Shown: positions 1-5,528 of the stretch, piece by piece
Numbering within the stretch: the first letter of the stretch is position 1
How the letters are laid out: the number at the start of each line of letters is the position of its first letter
Notes under the pieces: model-generated
What the model was told of the DNA's origin: nothing
Database searches by the model: none
The model's input: only the letters and a program-made list of their open reading frames with translations
Translations under genes and position numbers: made by a program
NCBI GenBank assembly: GCA_964396055.1
Contig: CAYNDV010000221.1
Location: 1-5,528, forward strand
Length of the DNA stretch: 5,528 nucleotides
Source: CAYJPV01 sp964396055
Lineage (GTDB): Bacteria; Acidobacteriota; Vicinamibacteria; Vicinamibacterales; JAKQTR01
Direction: 5' to 3'

Positions 1-1033
1 CCGCCTTGTCCACCTTCTTCTCGCGGATGGTCTTGCGGTGCATCTCGCCCGCCTTGGTCACGGCGTCGAGCAGGGCCGAGGACACCGCGAACGACACGGT
101 CACCGTGGTGCCGGTGCCGCCCAGTTCGATCTCGGGCCAGAGGGCCTGCATCTCGGGGTTGTTGCCCGTCGACATCTTCGCCAGCGCCGTGAACCCGCGG
201 ACCAGGTCGCGCAGGTTGTTGGCGGCCTCTTCCGTCTGCGTCTCCGCCTTCAGCATCGCCTGCATGCCGCCGTTGACGTGGCCGCTGGCCGCAAACCAGG
301 TGATCGGGGGAATCCGGCCGGACACCTCATCGGGCAGCTTGGCCTGGGCCGCAATCGACTCGAAGTGACCCACCGCCCACATGCTCTCGTTCCGGATGTC
401 CGACACGCGCTTCATCATGTCCTCGTTGGCCATGATGTTTGCACTGGCGCCCGACGCCGCATCGATGGCCCGCCGCACCATCGCATCGCTGCCCATCACC
501 ACGAGGCCGGGCTCCACGAAGCTCATGGCCATGCGGGCGCGGGGCCTGGTCCCCTCCGTGTCGCCCTTCTTCCCGACCGCCGTCACCAACTGCTTGCCCT
601 TGTACTGCTCGATCTGGCCCCCATGCTCACGGGCCAGGCCTTCGATCCGGGCACGGTCGAACCGGCCCCTGGCCACCATCAGGCCGTTGGCGTCCGGTTC
701 CCCGCCGCCCTTGACCATGCACGCGACCACGTGGTCGATGTCCTGCTCGATATCGATGCCGGTCTCGTTGCGGAACTCGTCCCGGCCGTGCTGCTTCGCC
801 TCCCCCTCCAGCAGGACGAGGCGCTGCCGGAGCTCGGACTGCATCACGTCCTTGACGTTCGCGTAGGCCACCACCGAGGCGTCGTTGGGCACGTACCGGA
901 GTTCGTCGGGGCCCGCCGCGGCGGCAAACAACCCCGAAGGCATGCCGCCGTAGTAGGCGACCGTGCCAATCCCCAGGCCGAGCACGAGAATCAGGGCCGA
1001 ACCAACAAAGAAATAGCGGGTTTTTGCGGTCAT
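1..1033 (-). CDS. Membrane-anchored protein of unknown function (C-terminus cut off by window edge)
   Basis: The frame starting at ATG 1033-1031 stays open for 344 codons to the window edge, so the stop lies outside. The start is supported by a GAGGGG Shine-Dalgarno (1041-1046) 7 nt upstream. Residues about 7-28 (YFFVGSALILVLGLGIGTVA) form one hydrophobic segment after a short basic N-terminus, which suggests an uncleaved anchor or signal with the remainder outside the cytoplasmic membrane. A small-residue stretch (FAAAAGPDE) follows. The soluble part contains YVPNDASVVAYANVKDV (47-63), GIDIEQDIDHVV (92-103) and a GLMVARGRFD segment (117-126), then a helix-rich half and a beta-rich segment (GGTGTTVTVSFAV). 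This resembles the repeated strand/helix layout of the extracytoplasmic DUF3352-like group, but that is an impression and not an established match. No catalytic motif is visible. It lies 157 nt downstream of the ABC cassette with its own possible promoter, so a functional link to the exporter is unproven. Confidence 0.85.
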   Translation of the reverse strand, partial: MTAKTRYFFVGSALILVLGLGIGTVAYYGGMPSGLFAAAAGPDELRYVPNDASVVAYANVKDVMQSELRQRLVLLEGEAKQHGRDEFRNETGIDIEQDIDHVVACMVKGGGEPDANGLMVARGRFDRARIEGLAREHGGQIEQYKGKQLVTAVGKKGDTEGTRPRARMAMSFVEPGLVVMGSDAMVRRAIDAASGASANIMANEDMMKRVSDIRNESMWAVGHFESIAAQAKLPDEVSGRIPPITWFAASGHVNGGMQAMLKAETQTEEAANNLRDLVRGFTALAKMSTGNNPEMQALWPEIELGGTGTTVTVSFAVSSALLDAVTKAGEMHRKTIREKKVDKA

Positions 1034-1040
1034 CGTCGTT

Positions 1041-1046
1041 CCCCTC
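1041..1046 (-). promoter_or_regulatory. Ribosome binding site of the anchored protein
   Basis: GAGGGG on the minus strand with a 7-nt spacer to the ATG at 1033. It fixes the start of the partial gene. Confidence 0.6.
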
Positions 1047-1051
1047 GATTC

Positions 1052-1080
1052 AATATACGGTGGGGATGGCCTGAAGTTCC
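1052..1080 (-). promoter_or_regulatory. Possible promoter (ECF-like -35) for the anchored protein
   Basis: On the minus strand GGAACTT (1080-1074) is followed, after a 16-nt spacer, by TATATT (1057-1052), which sits 18 nt before the ATG. GGAACTT is the classic -35 recognised by RpoE-type extracytoplasmic-function sigma factors, while TATATT looks more like a sigma-70 -10 element (5 of 6 matches to TATAAT). The AT-rich patch stands out in a GC-rich window, which favours a real promoter. The sigma factor assignment is uncertain because the two boxes point to different classes. Confidence 0.4.
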
Positions 1081-1113
1081 ACATTCTCCAGAGGTTTAGG
1101 GGCACCCGACGGG

Positions 1114-1151
1114 GGTCTCCAGACCAGGCCTCCAGGCCAGGCTCCAGACCC
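1114..1151. repeat. Three tandem copies of a 13-bp palindromic unit
   Basis: Consecutive units read GGTCTCCAGACCA (1114-1126), GGCCTCCAGGCCA (1127-1139) and GGCTCCAGACCC (1140-1151, one base short). The first two are perfect 5-bp inverted repeats around a central CC, with compensating changes (T-A in the first pair, C-G in the second) that keep the symmetry. GGGTCT (1113-1118) can also pair with AGACCC (1146-1151) to enclose the middle unit in a larger hairpin. The array lies between the stop of permease B and the start of the next gene. It could act as a transcript-end structure or a protein-binding site, but no T-run follows it. Confidence 0.55.
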
Positions 1152-1190
1152 GGACTGGGGTGCGCCAGGGGGTGCGGGGACTCGTCGTCC

Positions 1191-2075
1191 TTACTGCTCC
1201 AGCACGTATTCGCGGCGTTCGACCGCGAGTCCGGCCAGATAGACGCAGGCCACCACGATGACCAGCAGGGCGGCAATCGCCACGGTCGGGGAGGGCACCT
1301 CACGGAACAGGGCCTGCAGGACGCTGCCCAGCCCCTCGGTCGGCATCGAGTGAGGAACCAGCGACTGGAGGTAGTAGGCCACCGTGAACTTGCGCAGGTA
1401 GCCAGGCAGCGCCATGGCCAGCTGCTCCCAGCCGAAGGCGAACACCAGACCCACCACGAGCGGGCGCTTGAGCCAGGCCCCGATGGCCGCAAACACCGCC
1501 CCGTAGGCCGCCAGCCCGAGGGCCAGCAGGCCGAGGTCGGTCAGCAGGGCCGGGAACGACCCGGCCAGCGACCCGTTCCCGAGAGGAATGACGACGAAAT
1601 ACAGCAGGACCACGCCCGGAAGCACCACGAACACGGTGGTGGCCAGGTACGCCAGGTACTTCCCCGCCAGGATGGCCGCCCGCGACACCGGCCTGACGAA
1701 CAGGTACGTGATGGTCTTGTCTTCGACCTCGTCGGCCACCAGCGCGGTGCCGTAGAACACGCCGAGCACCGGGACGATGAAGCGGAGGTAGAGAATCCAG
1801 ATCATTCCGCCAAACACGGTTGACCCGGCGGCCATCCGCCCGCCCGTCTGCGGACCGATTCCGAACGTTTCCAGGATGCGGAACAGGACCCCCAGGGCCA
1901 GGGGCGCCCCGACCATCAGTCCAAGGAAGATGGTCCGGCGCGACCACAGCATCTGCCCCAGCGAGAGGTCGAACACCCGGAGGGCGGCCGTGAGGAACGG
2001 CGGCCCCTGCCGCGGCACGGAGCCGGCCGGCGGCTGGTCTGGAATCGGCGGCGCGAGCGGTGACGGTGTGCTCAT
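1191..2075 (-). CDS. ABC-2 type exporter permease (permease B)
   Basis: This 294-residue integral membrane protein would form the transmembrane part of an ABC exporter powered by the ATPase encoded just upstream. A proline-rich cytoplasmic N-terminus (1-26) precedes about six hydrophobic segments near residues 48-69, 89-113, 138-163, 178-201, 203-223 and 264-285. Between segments 2 and 3 lies DEVEDKTITYLFVRPVSR (115-132) followed by AGKYLA. This is the conserved cytoplasmic coupling-helix region (acidic residues, hydrophobic run, P-x-S/T-R, then GK) of NosY-like ABC-2 permeases. The length is normal for the family. The ATG at 2075 lies 1 nt after the ATPase B stop and has only a weak GGTGA Shine-Dalgarno (2082-2086), so translation probably depends on coupling to the preceding gene. 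It is the last gene of the four-gene cassette. The transported substrate cannot be read from the sequence. Confidence 0.92.
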   Translation of the reverse strand: MSTPSPLAPPIPDQPPAGSVPRQGPPFLTAALRVFDLSLGQMLWSRRTIFLGLMVGAPLALGVLFRILETFGIGPQTGGRMAAGSTVFGGMIWILYLRFIVPVLGVFYGTALVADEVEDKTITYLFVRPVSRAAILAGKYLAYLATTVFVVLPGVVLLYFVVIPLGNGSLAGSFPALLTDLGLLALGLAAYGAVFAAIGAWLKRPLVVGLVFAFGWEQLAMALPGYLRKFTVAYYLQSLVPHSMPTEGLGSVLQALFREVPSPTVAIAALLVIVVACVYLAGLAVERREYVLEQ

Positions 2076-2076
2076 C

Positions 2077-3009
2077 TCATTTCACCAGGTACTTGAAGAC
2101 GGCCTGCAGGTTGTCGTCGGGCGACGTCACTTCCTGGATCTGGCCGCCCTGCCCAGACGCCGCGAGGTCCGTCAGGTACCGGTAGAAGCTGTCCGGCTTT
2201 GAGGTCTCCACGACAATGGCGTCCTGCTCCAGCTTCAGGCTCAGCACGTCGTCGCGCGTGAGGAACTCGCGGGCCAGGGCGCGCGGCTGCGCGGCCCGCA
2301 CGTGGACGGTGTGCGGATGCTCGTCGATGAGCTCCCGGATGTGGTGCACGTCGCCCTCGGCCAGGATCCGGCCGTTGTTGATGAGCAGGATGTTCGACGT
2401 CATCGACTCGATCTCGTGCAGGATGTGGCTCGAGACGATGACGCTGCGGCCGGCGCGCGCCCAGTCCTTGATGAGGCGGATGGTGCGCCGGCGGGCGATG
2501 GGGTCCATCCCCGAGAGCGGCTCGTCGAGGATGAGCAGCTCGGGGTCGTGCACCAGGGCCTGGGCGAGCTTCACGCGCTGGCGCATACCCTTGCTGTAAC
2601 TGCCGATCTTCTTCCCGGCCGCGTCGAGCAGGTCCACGCGCTCGAGCGCCACGCGCGCCGCCTCGGTCGACGCCTGGTCCCCGAGGCCGGTGAGGCGGGC
2701 CAGACCGGCCACCCACTCCTGTCCGGTCATCCGGTCGTAGAACGCATCCTGCTCGGGGCAGAACCCCATCCGGAAGTAGAGCCCCGGATTGCCCCAGACG
2801 GCCTCACCCAGGACCCGGATCGATCCCTTGCTCGGCTTCAACTGGCCCGTCAGCAGCTTGAGCAGCGTCGACTTCCCGGCGCCGTTGGGCCCCAGCAGGC
2901 CGGTGATGCCCGCCGGCACGGTCATCGTCACGTCGTTGAGGCCGATCACCTGGCCGTACCATTTCGACAGGTGATCGGTGGTCACGATGGAGGCGGCCGT
3001 CGCGCTCAT
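2077..3009 (-). CDS. ABC transporter ATP-binding protein (ATPase B)
   Basis: A 310-residue cytoplasmic ATPase that should energise an ABC-2 exporter. All nucleotide-binding motifs are present in order: Walker A GPNGAGKST (40-48), Q-loop glutamine Q87 in CPEQD, ABC signature YSKGM (138-142, the usual variant of LSGGQ in this exporter group), Walker B LLILDEP (158-164) with catalytic E163, D-loop SGMDP (166-170) and H-loop H195. After the nucleotide-binding core comes a C-terminal extension of roughly 95 residues with two strand-rich stretches, ending in DNLQAVFKYLVK, the position where relatives carry an LEDVF motif. The start is fixed by a GGAGGT Shine-Dalgarno (3016-3021) 6 nt upstream of the ATG. 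The ATG overlaps the permease A stop as ATGA, and the stop lies 1 nt before permease B. It is clearly related to ATPase A upstream, and is therefore probably a product of module duplication. Confidence 0.95.
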   Translation of the reverse strand: MSATAASIVTTDHLSKWYGQVIGLNDVTMTVPAGITGLLGPNGAGKSTLLKLLTGQLKPSKGSIRVLGEAVWGNPGLYFRMGFCPEQDAFYDRMTGQEWVAGLARLTGLGDQASTEAARVALERVDLLDAAGKKIGSYSKGMRQRVKLAQALVHDPELLILDEPLSGMDPIARRRTIRLIKDWARAGRSVIVSSHILHEIESMTSNILLINNGRILAEGDVHHIRELIDEHPHTVHVRAAQPRALAREFLTRDDVLSLKLEQDAIVVETSKPDSFYRYLTDLAASGQGGQIQEVTSPDDNLQAVFKYLVK

Positions 3010-3845
3010 GTCACCACCTCCACGCCGCGCACGCGGCGTTCGAGGATGAACGCCGAGAGGGCGGCGAAGGCGACGAGGGCCACGACCGTGACCAGGCCCG
3101 AGGTCTCGTAGCGGGGCGCCTGCCTGAAGATGACGTCACCGATCTGCTCCAGGCTCGCCGTCGGGGAGATCCACGAGAACGACGAGGTGCGGGTGACGCC
3201 GCGGATGGCCTGGAAGATCGCCACCGTGAAGAAGACCATGCCGGCGTACATGATGCCCACGAACCGCGGGCTCTTCGTCAGCGACGACAGGGCCAGCATG
3301 ATGAGGCACGTCACCAGGGTCTCGATGAACGTATAGACGACGATCGCCGGTACGAGGAACAGGTTGTCCGCGAGGAACGTCATGCTGCCGGACAGGATCA
3401 CCTGGACCACCAGCAGCATCAGGGCTGGCAGGAACGTCACCAGGAGCAGGAAGACGGCCAGCACGGCGAACTTGCCGGCGATGTACTCGGCCCGGGTCAT
3501 GGGCTTGGACAGGTAGATCTGCAGGGCGTTGGCCCGCAGGTCGCTCGCGATGAGGCCGGCCCCGGTGAAGATCGTCACGAAGAAGACGAAGACCCCCTGC
3601 TGCTCGCAGAACTCGCGGAACGTTTCGGCGCTCGGGGCGATCATCGACGCCTGCGGGAAGTTCACGGCCACGTAGAACTGCACCGCGCGCACGATGAACG
3701 GCAGCCAGGCGAGGGCCAGGAGGCCGAGGAACTTGCGCTTGCCGATCATGTTGCGGACGCCGGCCGACGCAATCACCGTCCAGGCCCGGCCCTGCGGCGC
3801 CCGATCCCCGGCGTAACGCCGGTAACTCTGGTCATGGATGGGCAT
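3006..3845 (-). CDS. ABC-2 type exporter permease (permease A)
   Basis: A 279-residue membrane protein pairing with ATPase A. I place the start at ATG 3845 (MPIHDQSYRRY), 2 nt after the ATPase A stop, with a GAGGAG/GGAGG Shine-Dalgarno at 3851-3857. The frame is open for 106 further codons upstream, but that stretch lies inside ATPase A and encodes an Arg/Pro/Gly-rich shadow. Hydrophobic segments lie near residues 38-62, 84-101, 126-152, 160-185, 196-214 and 249-267. DLRANALQIYLSKPMTR (102-118) followed by AGKF is the coupling-helix motif that permease B also carries, but here the acidic patch preceding it is reduced. The loop between the first two segments (about 63-83) is short, with a Cys at 80. 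The two permeases share only this motif and overall topology, so they look like distinct members of one family. Substrate unknown. Confidence 0.92.
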   Translation of the reverse strand: MPIHDQSYRRYAGDRAPQGRAWTVIASAGVRNMIGKRKFLGLLALAWLPFIVRAVQFYVAVNFPQASMIAPSAETFREFCEQQGVFVFFVTIFTGAGLIASDLRANALQIYLSKPMTRAEYIAGKFAVLAVFLLLVTFLPALMLLVVQVILSGSMTFLADNLFLVPAIVVYTFIETLVTCLIMLALSSLTKSPRFVGIMYAGMVFFTVAIFQAIRGVTRTSSFSWISPTASLEQIGDVIFRQAPRYETSGLVTVVALVAFAALSAFILERRVRGVEVVT

Positions 3846-3847
3846 GG

Positions 3848-4780
3848 CTACTCCTCCCCCACCGCATGGGCAAAGACGTCCTCGAGCGTCGGGACGCTGG
3901 GGCGCAGGTGCCGCACCTGCACGCCCTCGCGGGCGGCGATGCCGAACAGTGCCTGCGATCCGGCGTCGTCGGGCACGAACACGCGCATGAGGTCCTCGTC
4001 GGTGGTGTGGGCGGTCATGCCCGCCCGCTGGAGCACCTGGGCGAAGGCCGCGCGGTCGCCCTTGATCCGCAACTCGAACAGGCTGCCGCGCGGCGTCTTG
4101 AGCTCCTTGATCGGGCCGCTCTCCGCCACGCGGCCGTGGTGGAGCACCACGACGTGGTCGCACGTGTACTCGACGTCCGGCAACAGGTGCGACGAGAGGA
4201 TCAGGTTCATGCCCTTGTTGTGGGCCAGGTCGCGGATGAGCTCGAGCATCTCCTCGCGGCCCTTCGGGTCCATGCCGTTGGTGGGCTCGTCGAGGAACAG
4301 CAGGTCGGGGTCGTGGACCAGGGCCTGGGCGAGCTTGATGCGCTGCTTCATGCCCGTCGAGTAGGTCTCGACGTTGCGGTACCGCGCCTCACCGAGCCCC
4401 ACGTAGTAGAGCACCTCGTGCGCCCGCTGCATGGCGTCCACGGGCGGCAGCCCCGAGAGTTCCGCGCAGTACGCCACGAACGATACGGCGTTCATCCCGG
4501 GGATGTGGGCGTCGATCTCCGGCATGTAGCCGAGACGCCCCCGGATCTCGAGGGGCCGCTCGGCGACGTTGAGACCGAGCACGTGCATCGTCCCCGCCGT
4601 CGGCACGACGAACCCGAGCAGGGACTTCAGCATCGTGCTCTTGCCCGCGCCGTTGGGCCCGAGCAGGCCGACGGCGCCGCCGGGGAACGCCGCCGACACG
4701 TCCTTCAGCGCGGCGTTCTTCCCGTAGACCACCGTCAGGTTTCGAATCTGGACGACCGGAGTGGGAGGTGACTCGCTCAT
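3848..4780 (-). CDS. ABC transporter ATP-binding protein (ATPase A)
   Basis: First gene of the exporter cassette, 310 residues, cytoplasmic. Motifs in order: Walker A GPNGAGKST (41-49), Q-loop region GYMPEID with glutamate at 88 where ATPase B has glutamine, signature YSTGM (140-144), Walker B LLFLDEP (160-166) with catalytic E165, D-loop NGMDP (168-172) and H-loop H198. The C-terminal extension (about 215-310) ends with PTLEDVFAHAVGEE, the LEDVF tail typical of exporter ATPases of this class. The Q-loop glutamate occurs in other ABC-2 ATPases (NatA-like proteins have GYLPEE), so it does not imply inactivity. The start at ATG 4780 keeps the first strand (VVQIRNLTVVYG) intact. The Shine-Dalgarno is weak (AGAAG, only 3 nt away), unlike the strong sites of the other genes. 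Its stop lies 2 nt before permease A. A 64-nt gap separates it from the HD gene upstream. Confidence 0.95.
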   Translation of the reverse strand: MSESPPTPVVQIRNLTVVYGKNAALKDVSAAFPGGAVGLLGPNGAGKSTMLKSLLGFVVPTAGTMHVLGLNVAERPLEIRGRLGYMPEIDAHIPGMNAVSFVAYCAELSGLPPVDAMQRAHEVLYYVGLGEARYRNVETYSTGMKQRIKLAQALVHDPDLLFLDEPTNGMDPKGREEMLELIRDLAHNKGMNLILSSHLLPDVEYTCDHVVVLHHGRVAESGPIKELKTPRGSLFELRIKGDRAAFAQVLQRAGMTAHTTDEDLMRVFVPDDAGSQALFGIAAREGVQVRHLRPSVPTLEDVFAHAVGEE

Positions 4781-4811
4781 GTTCTTCTGCTACATACGAC
4801 AGGACAGCCGC

Positions 4812-4837
4812 GCCGGTTCGGGCACCGGCCCGGCCGG
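4812..4837. other. GC-rich overlapping inverted repeats upstream of ATPase A
   Basis: GCCGGT (4812-4817) pairs perfectly with ACCGGC (4824-4829) across a 6-nt loop. CCGGC (4825-4829) can instead pair with GCCGG (4833-4837) across a 3-nt loop. The two stems share bases and are therefore mutually exclusive. They fill the short gap between the HD gene stop and the ATPase A start. No T-run follows on the minus strand, so a standard intrinsic terminator is unlikely. In such GC-rich DNA, chance stems of this size are common. Confidence 0.35.
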
Positions 4838-4844
4838 AGTCCCG

Positions 4845-5414
4845 TCAGAGCGTGCCCCGGAGCCCGAGCACGTCGGCGTGCCCGCGCATGAACCCGATGA
4901 CGTTGGCCGCGTGCTCCTCGAGGGGCAACCCCAGCTCCTCCGCGCCCCTGCGCAGGTCGTCGCGGTTCACCGCGCGCGCGAAGGCTTTTTCCTTCATCCG
5001 CTTGACGATCGACTTCGCCTCCAGGTCGAGCACGCTCTTCGATGGCCGGACCAGCGCCGCGGCCGTGACGAATCCCGCCATCTCGTCACAGGCGAACAGC
5101 GTGTGCTCCAGGCGCGACTCGCGCGCCACGCCCGTGTGGTCGGCGTGGGACAGGACGGCGCGGACGAGGGGCTCGGGCCAGCCCCGTTCGCGCAGGATCT
5201 CCGCGCCCCGGAAGGGGTGGTCGACCAGGTCCGGATACCGTTCGTAGTCGAAGTCGTGCAGCAGCGCCGTGGCCGACCAGAACACCTCGTCTTCGCCGAA
5301 GCGGCGTGCGTACCCGCACACGGCCGCTTCGACGGCCAGGGCGTGTTTCAGCAGGTTGTCGTTCTGCGTGAATTCGGTCAACAACGCCCACGCCGCTTCC
5401 CGCGTCACCGTCAT
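4845..5414 (-). CDS. HD-domain metal-dependent phosphohydrolase
   Basis: A 189-residue soluble protein of the HD superfamily, whose members hydrolyse phosphate esters or nucleotides using bound divalent metals. Candidate ligands are visible: H24 (LLKHALAVE), H53-D54 (LLHDFDYER), H66 in HPFRGAEIL, H90 (VLSHAD) and D110 (ACDEMAG). The HPxxGxxIL pattern around H66 and the later histidine resemble HD-GYP and HDIG proteins that hold two metals. The GYP signature is absent, so cyclic-di-GMP hydrolysis is not supported. The length matches stand-alone HDIG proteins, with a helical C-terminal region (140-185). The start at ATG 5414 has a GAGGAG Shine-Dalgarno (5421-5426) 6 nt upstream that overlaps the stop of the symporter gene as TGAGGAG, which implies translational coupling to it. 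The substrate and any link to the symporter or exporter are unknown. Confidence 0.9.
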   Translation of the reverse strand: MTVTREAAWALLTEFTQNDNLLKHALAVEAAVCGYARRFGEDEVFWSATALLHDFDYERYPDLVDHPFRGAEILRERGWPEPLVRAVLSHADHTGVARESRLEHTLFACDEMAGFVTAAALVRPSKSVLDLEAKSIVKRMKEKAFARAVNRDDLRRGAEELGLPLEEHAANVIGFMRGHADVLGLRGTL

Positions 5415-5424
5415 CGTCGTCTCC

Positions 5425-5528
5425 TCACTGCACGAACTTGATGTAGGTGGTGATGATGAGCGCGTTGGTGAAATCGATGAAGAACGCGCCCACCATGGGC
5501 AGGACCAGGAAGGCCCGAGGCGCCGCGC
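5425..5528 (-). CDS. gltS: Sodium:glutamate symporter, C-terminal fragment (ESS family)
   Basis: Only the last 33 codons before the TGA at 5427-5425 are in the window; the rest lies beyond the right edge. The fragment contains AFLVLPMVGAFFIDF, then TNALIITTYIKFVQ. From memory, E. coli GltS ends with AFLVVPMVGAFFIDI followed by VNALVIKLYLLLP, and nearly every position of this final membrane segment agrees. GltS is an inner-membrane secondary transporter that imports glutamate with sodium ions. The match covers the protein's extreme C-terminus and ends within a few residues of where the family does, so the gene probably ends normally. The family assignment is good, but strict glutamate specificity is inferred. 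The stop codon is shared with the Shine-Dalgarno of the HD gene, so the two are likely in one transcript. Confidence 0.8.
   Translation of the reverse strand, partial: AAPRAFLVLPMVGAFFIDFTNALIITTYIKFVQ

Noticed and set aside
38..1099. Long plus-strand open frame of 353 codons opposite the anchored protein
   Set aside because: The translation is His/Arg/Gly/Ala-rich without domain logic, which is typical of antisense frames in GC-rich DNA. The minus-strand frame has a ribosome site, a membrane anchor and a coherent protein pattern.
1113..1151. Intrinsic terminator of the ABC operon formed by the palindromic array
   Set aside because: A stem is possible (GGGTCT with AGACCC), but the loop is long and no T-run follows on the minus strand, so I list it only as a repeat.
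1157..1176. Two direct copies of GGGGTGCG 12 nt apart after the permease B stop
   Set aside because: Only two short copies of a low-complexity G-rich word, which is expected by chance at this base composition.
2302..3111. Plus-strand open frame of 269 codons opposite ATPase B
   Set aside because: Antisense shadow of the Walker-motif gene. It runs across the ATPase B/permease A junction and has no domain signature.
3846..4163. A 106-codon N-terminal extension of permease A, giving a 385-residue protein
   Set aside because: It lies wholly inside ATPase A in another frame, is Arg/Pro/Gly-rich low-complexity shadow sequence, and a well-placed ATG with a strong ribosome site exists at 3845.
3866..4771. 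Plus-strand open frame of 301 codons opposite ATPase A
   Set aside because: It mirrors the ATPase motifs in antisense. The composition is His/Val/Arg-rich with no recognisable domain.
4791..4796. TATGTA as a -10 box for the ABC cassette with a nearly leaderless transcript
   Set aside because: It matches the -10 consensus only in its first half, and no convincing -35 lies 16-18 nt upstream.
4761..5441. Plus-strand open frame of 226 codons opposite the HD gene
   Set aside because: It spans two minus-strand genes and their intergenic gap, and its composition is typical antisense shadow.

Overview
The window is about two-thirds G+C and every gene I can support lies on the minus strand, so transcription runs from high to low coordinates. 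The base composition, strong third-position G/C bias and gene content suggest a soil-type, high-GC bacterium. An Acidobacteriota (Vicinamibacteria-like) genome is my best guess, but this rests on general resemblance and no marker gene is present.

Layout in the direction of transcription: (1) 5528-5425, the last 33 codons of an ESS-family sodium:glutamate symporter (GltS-like). (2) 5414-4845, an HD-domain metal-dependent phosphohydrolase of unknown substrate, whose Shine-Dalgarno overlaps the symporter stop codon. (3) A 64-nt gap with a hairpin. (4) 4780-1191, a tightly packed four-gene ABC-2 exporter cassette in the order ATPase A, permease A, ATPase B, permease B, with junctions of 2 nt, a 4-nt ATGA overlap and 1 nt. 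(5) A 157-nt intergenic region holding a 13-bp tandem palindromic repeat and a possible ECF-type promoter. (6) 1033 to the window edge, a membrane-anchored protein of unknown function, truncated at its C-terminal end.

The core of the window is the tandem ABC-2 cassette. Each ATPase has a full set of nucleotide-binding motifs and each permease has about six membrane segments, so the locus can build either two homodimeric exporters or one heteromeric exporter (A+B ATPases with A+B permeases). The translational coupling of all four genes favours coordinated, near-equimolar production. Nothing in the sequence names the substrate. No tRNA, rRNA, CRISPR array, insertion sequence or phage gene is visible. 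The region looks like ordinary chromosomal transport and housekeeping content, and I do not see convincing evidence of a new defence or mobile system.
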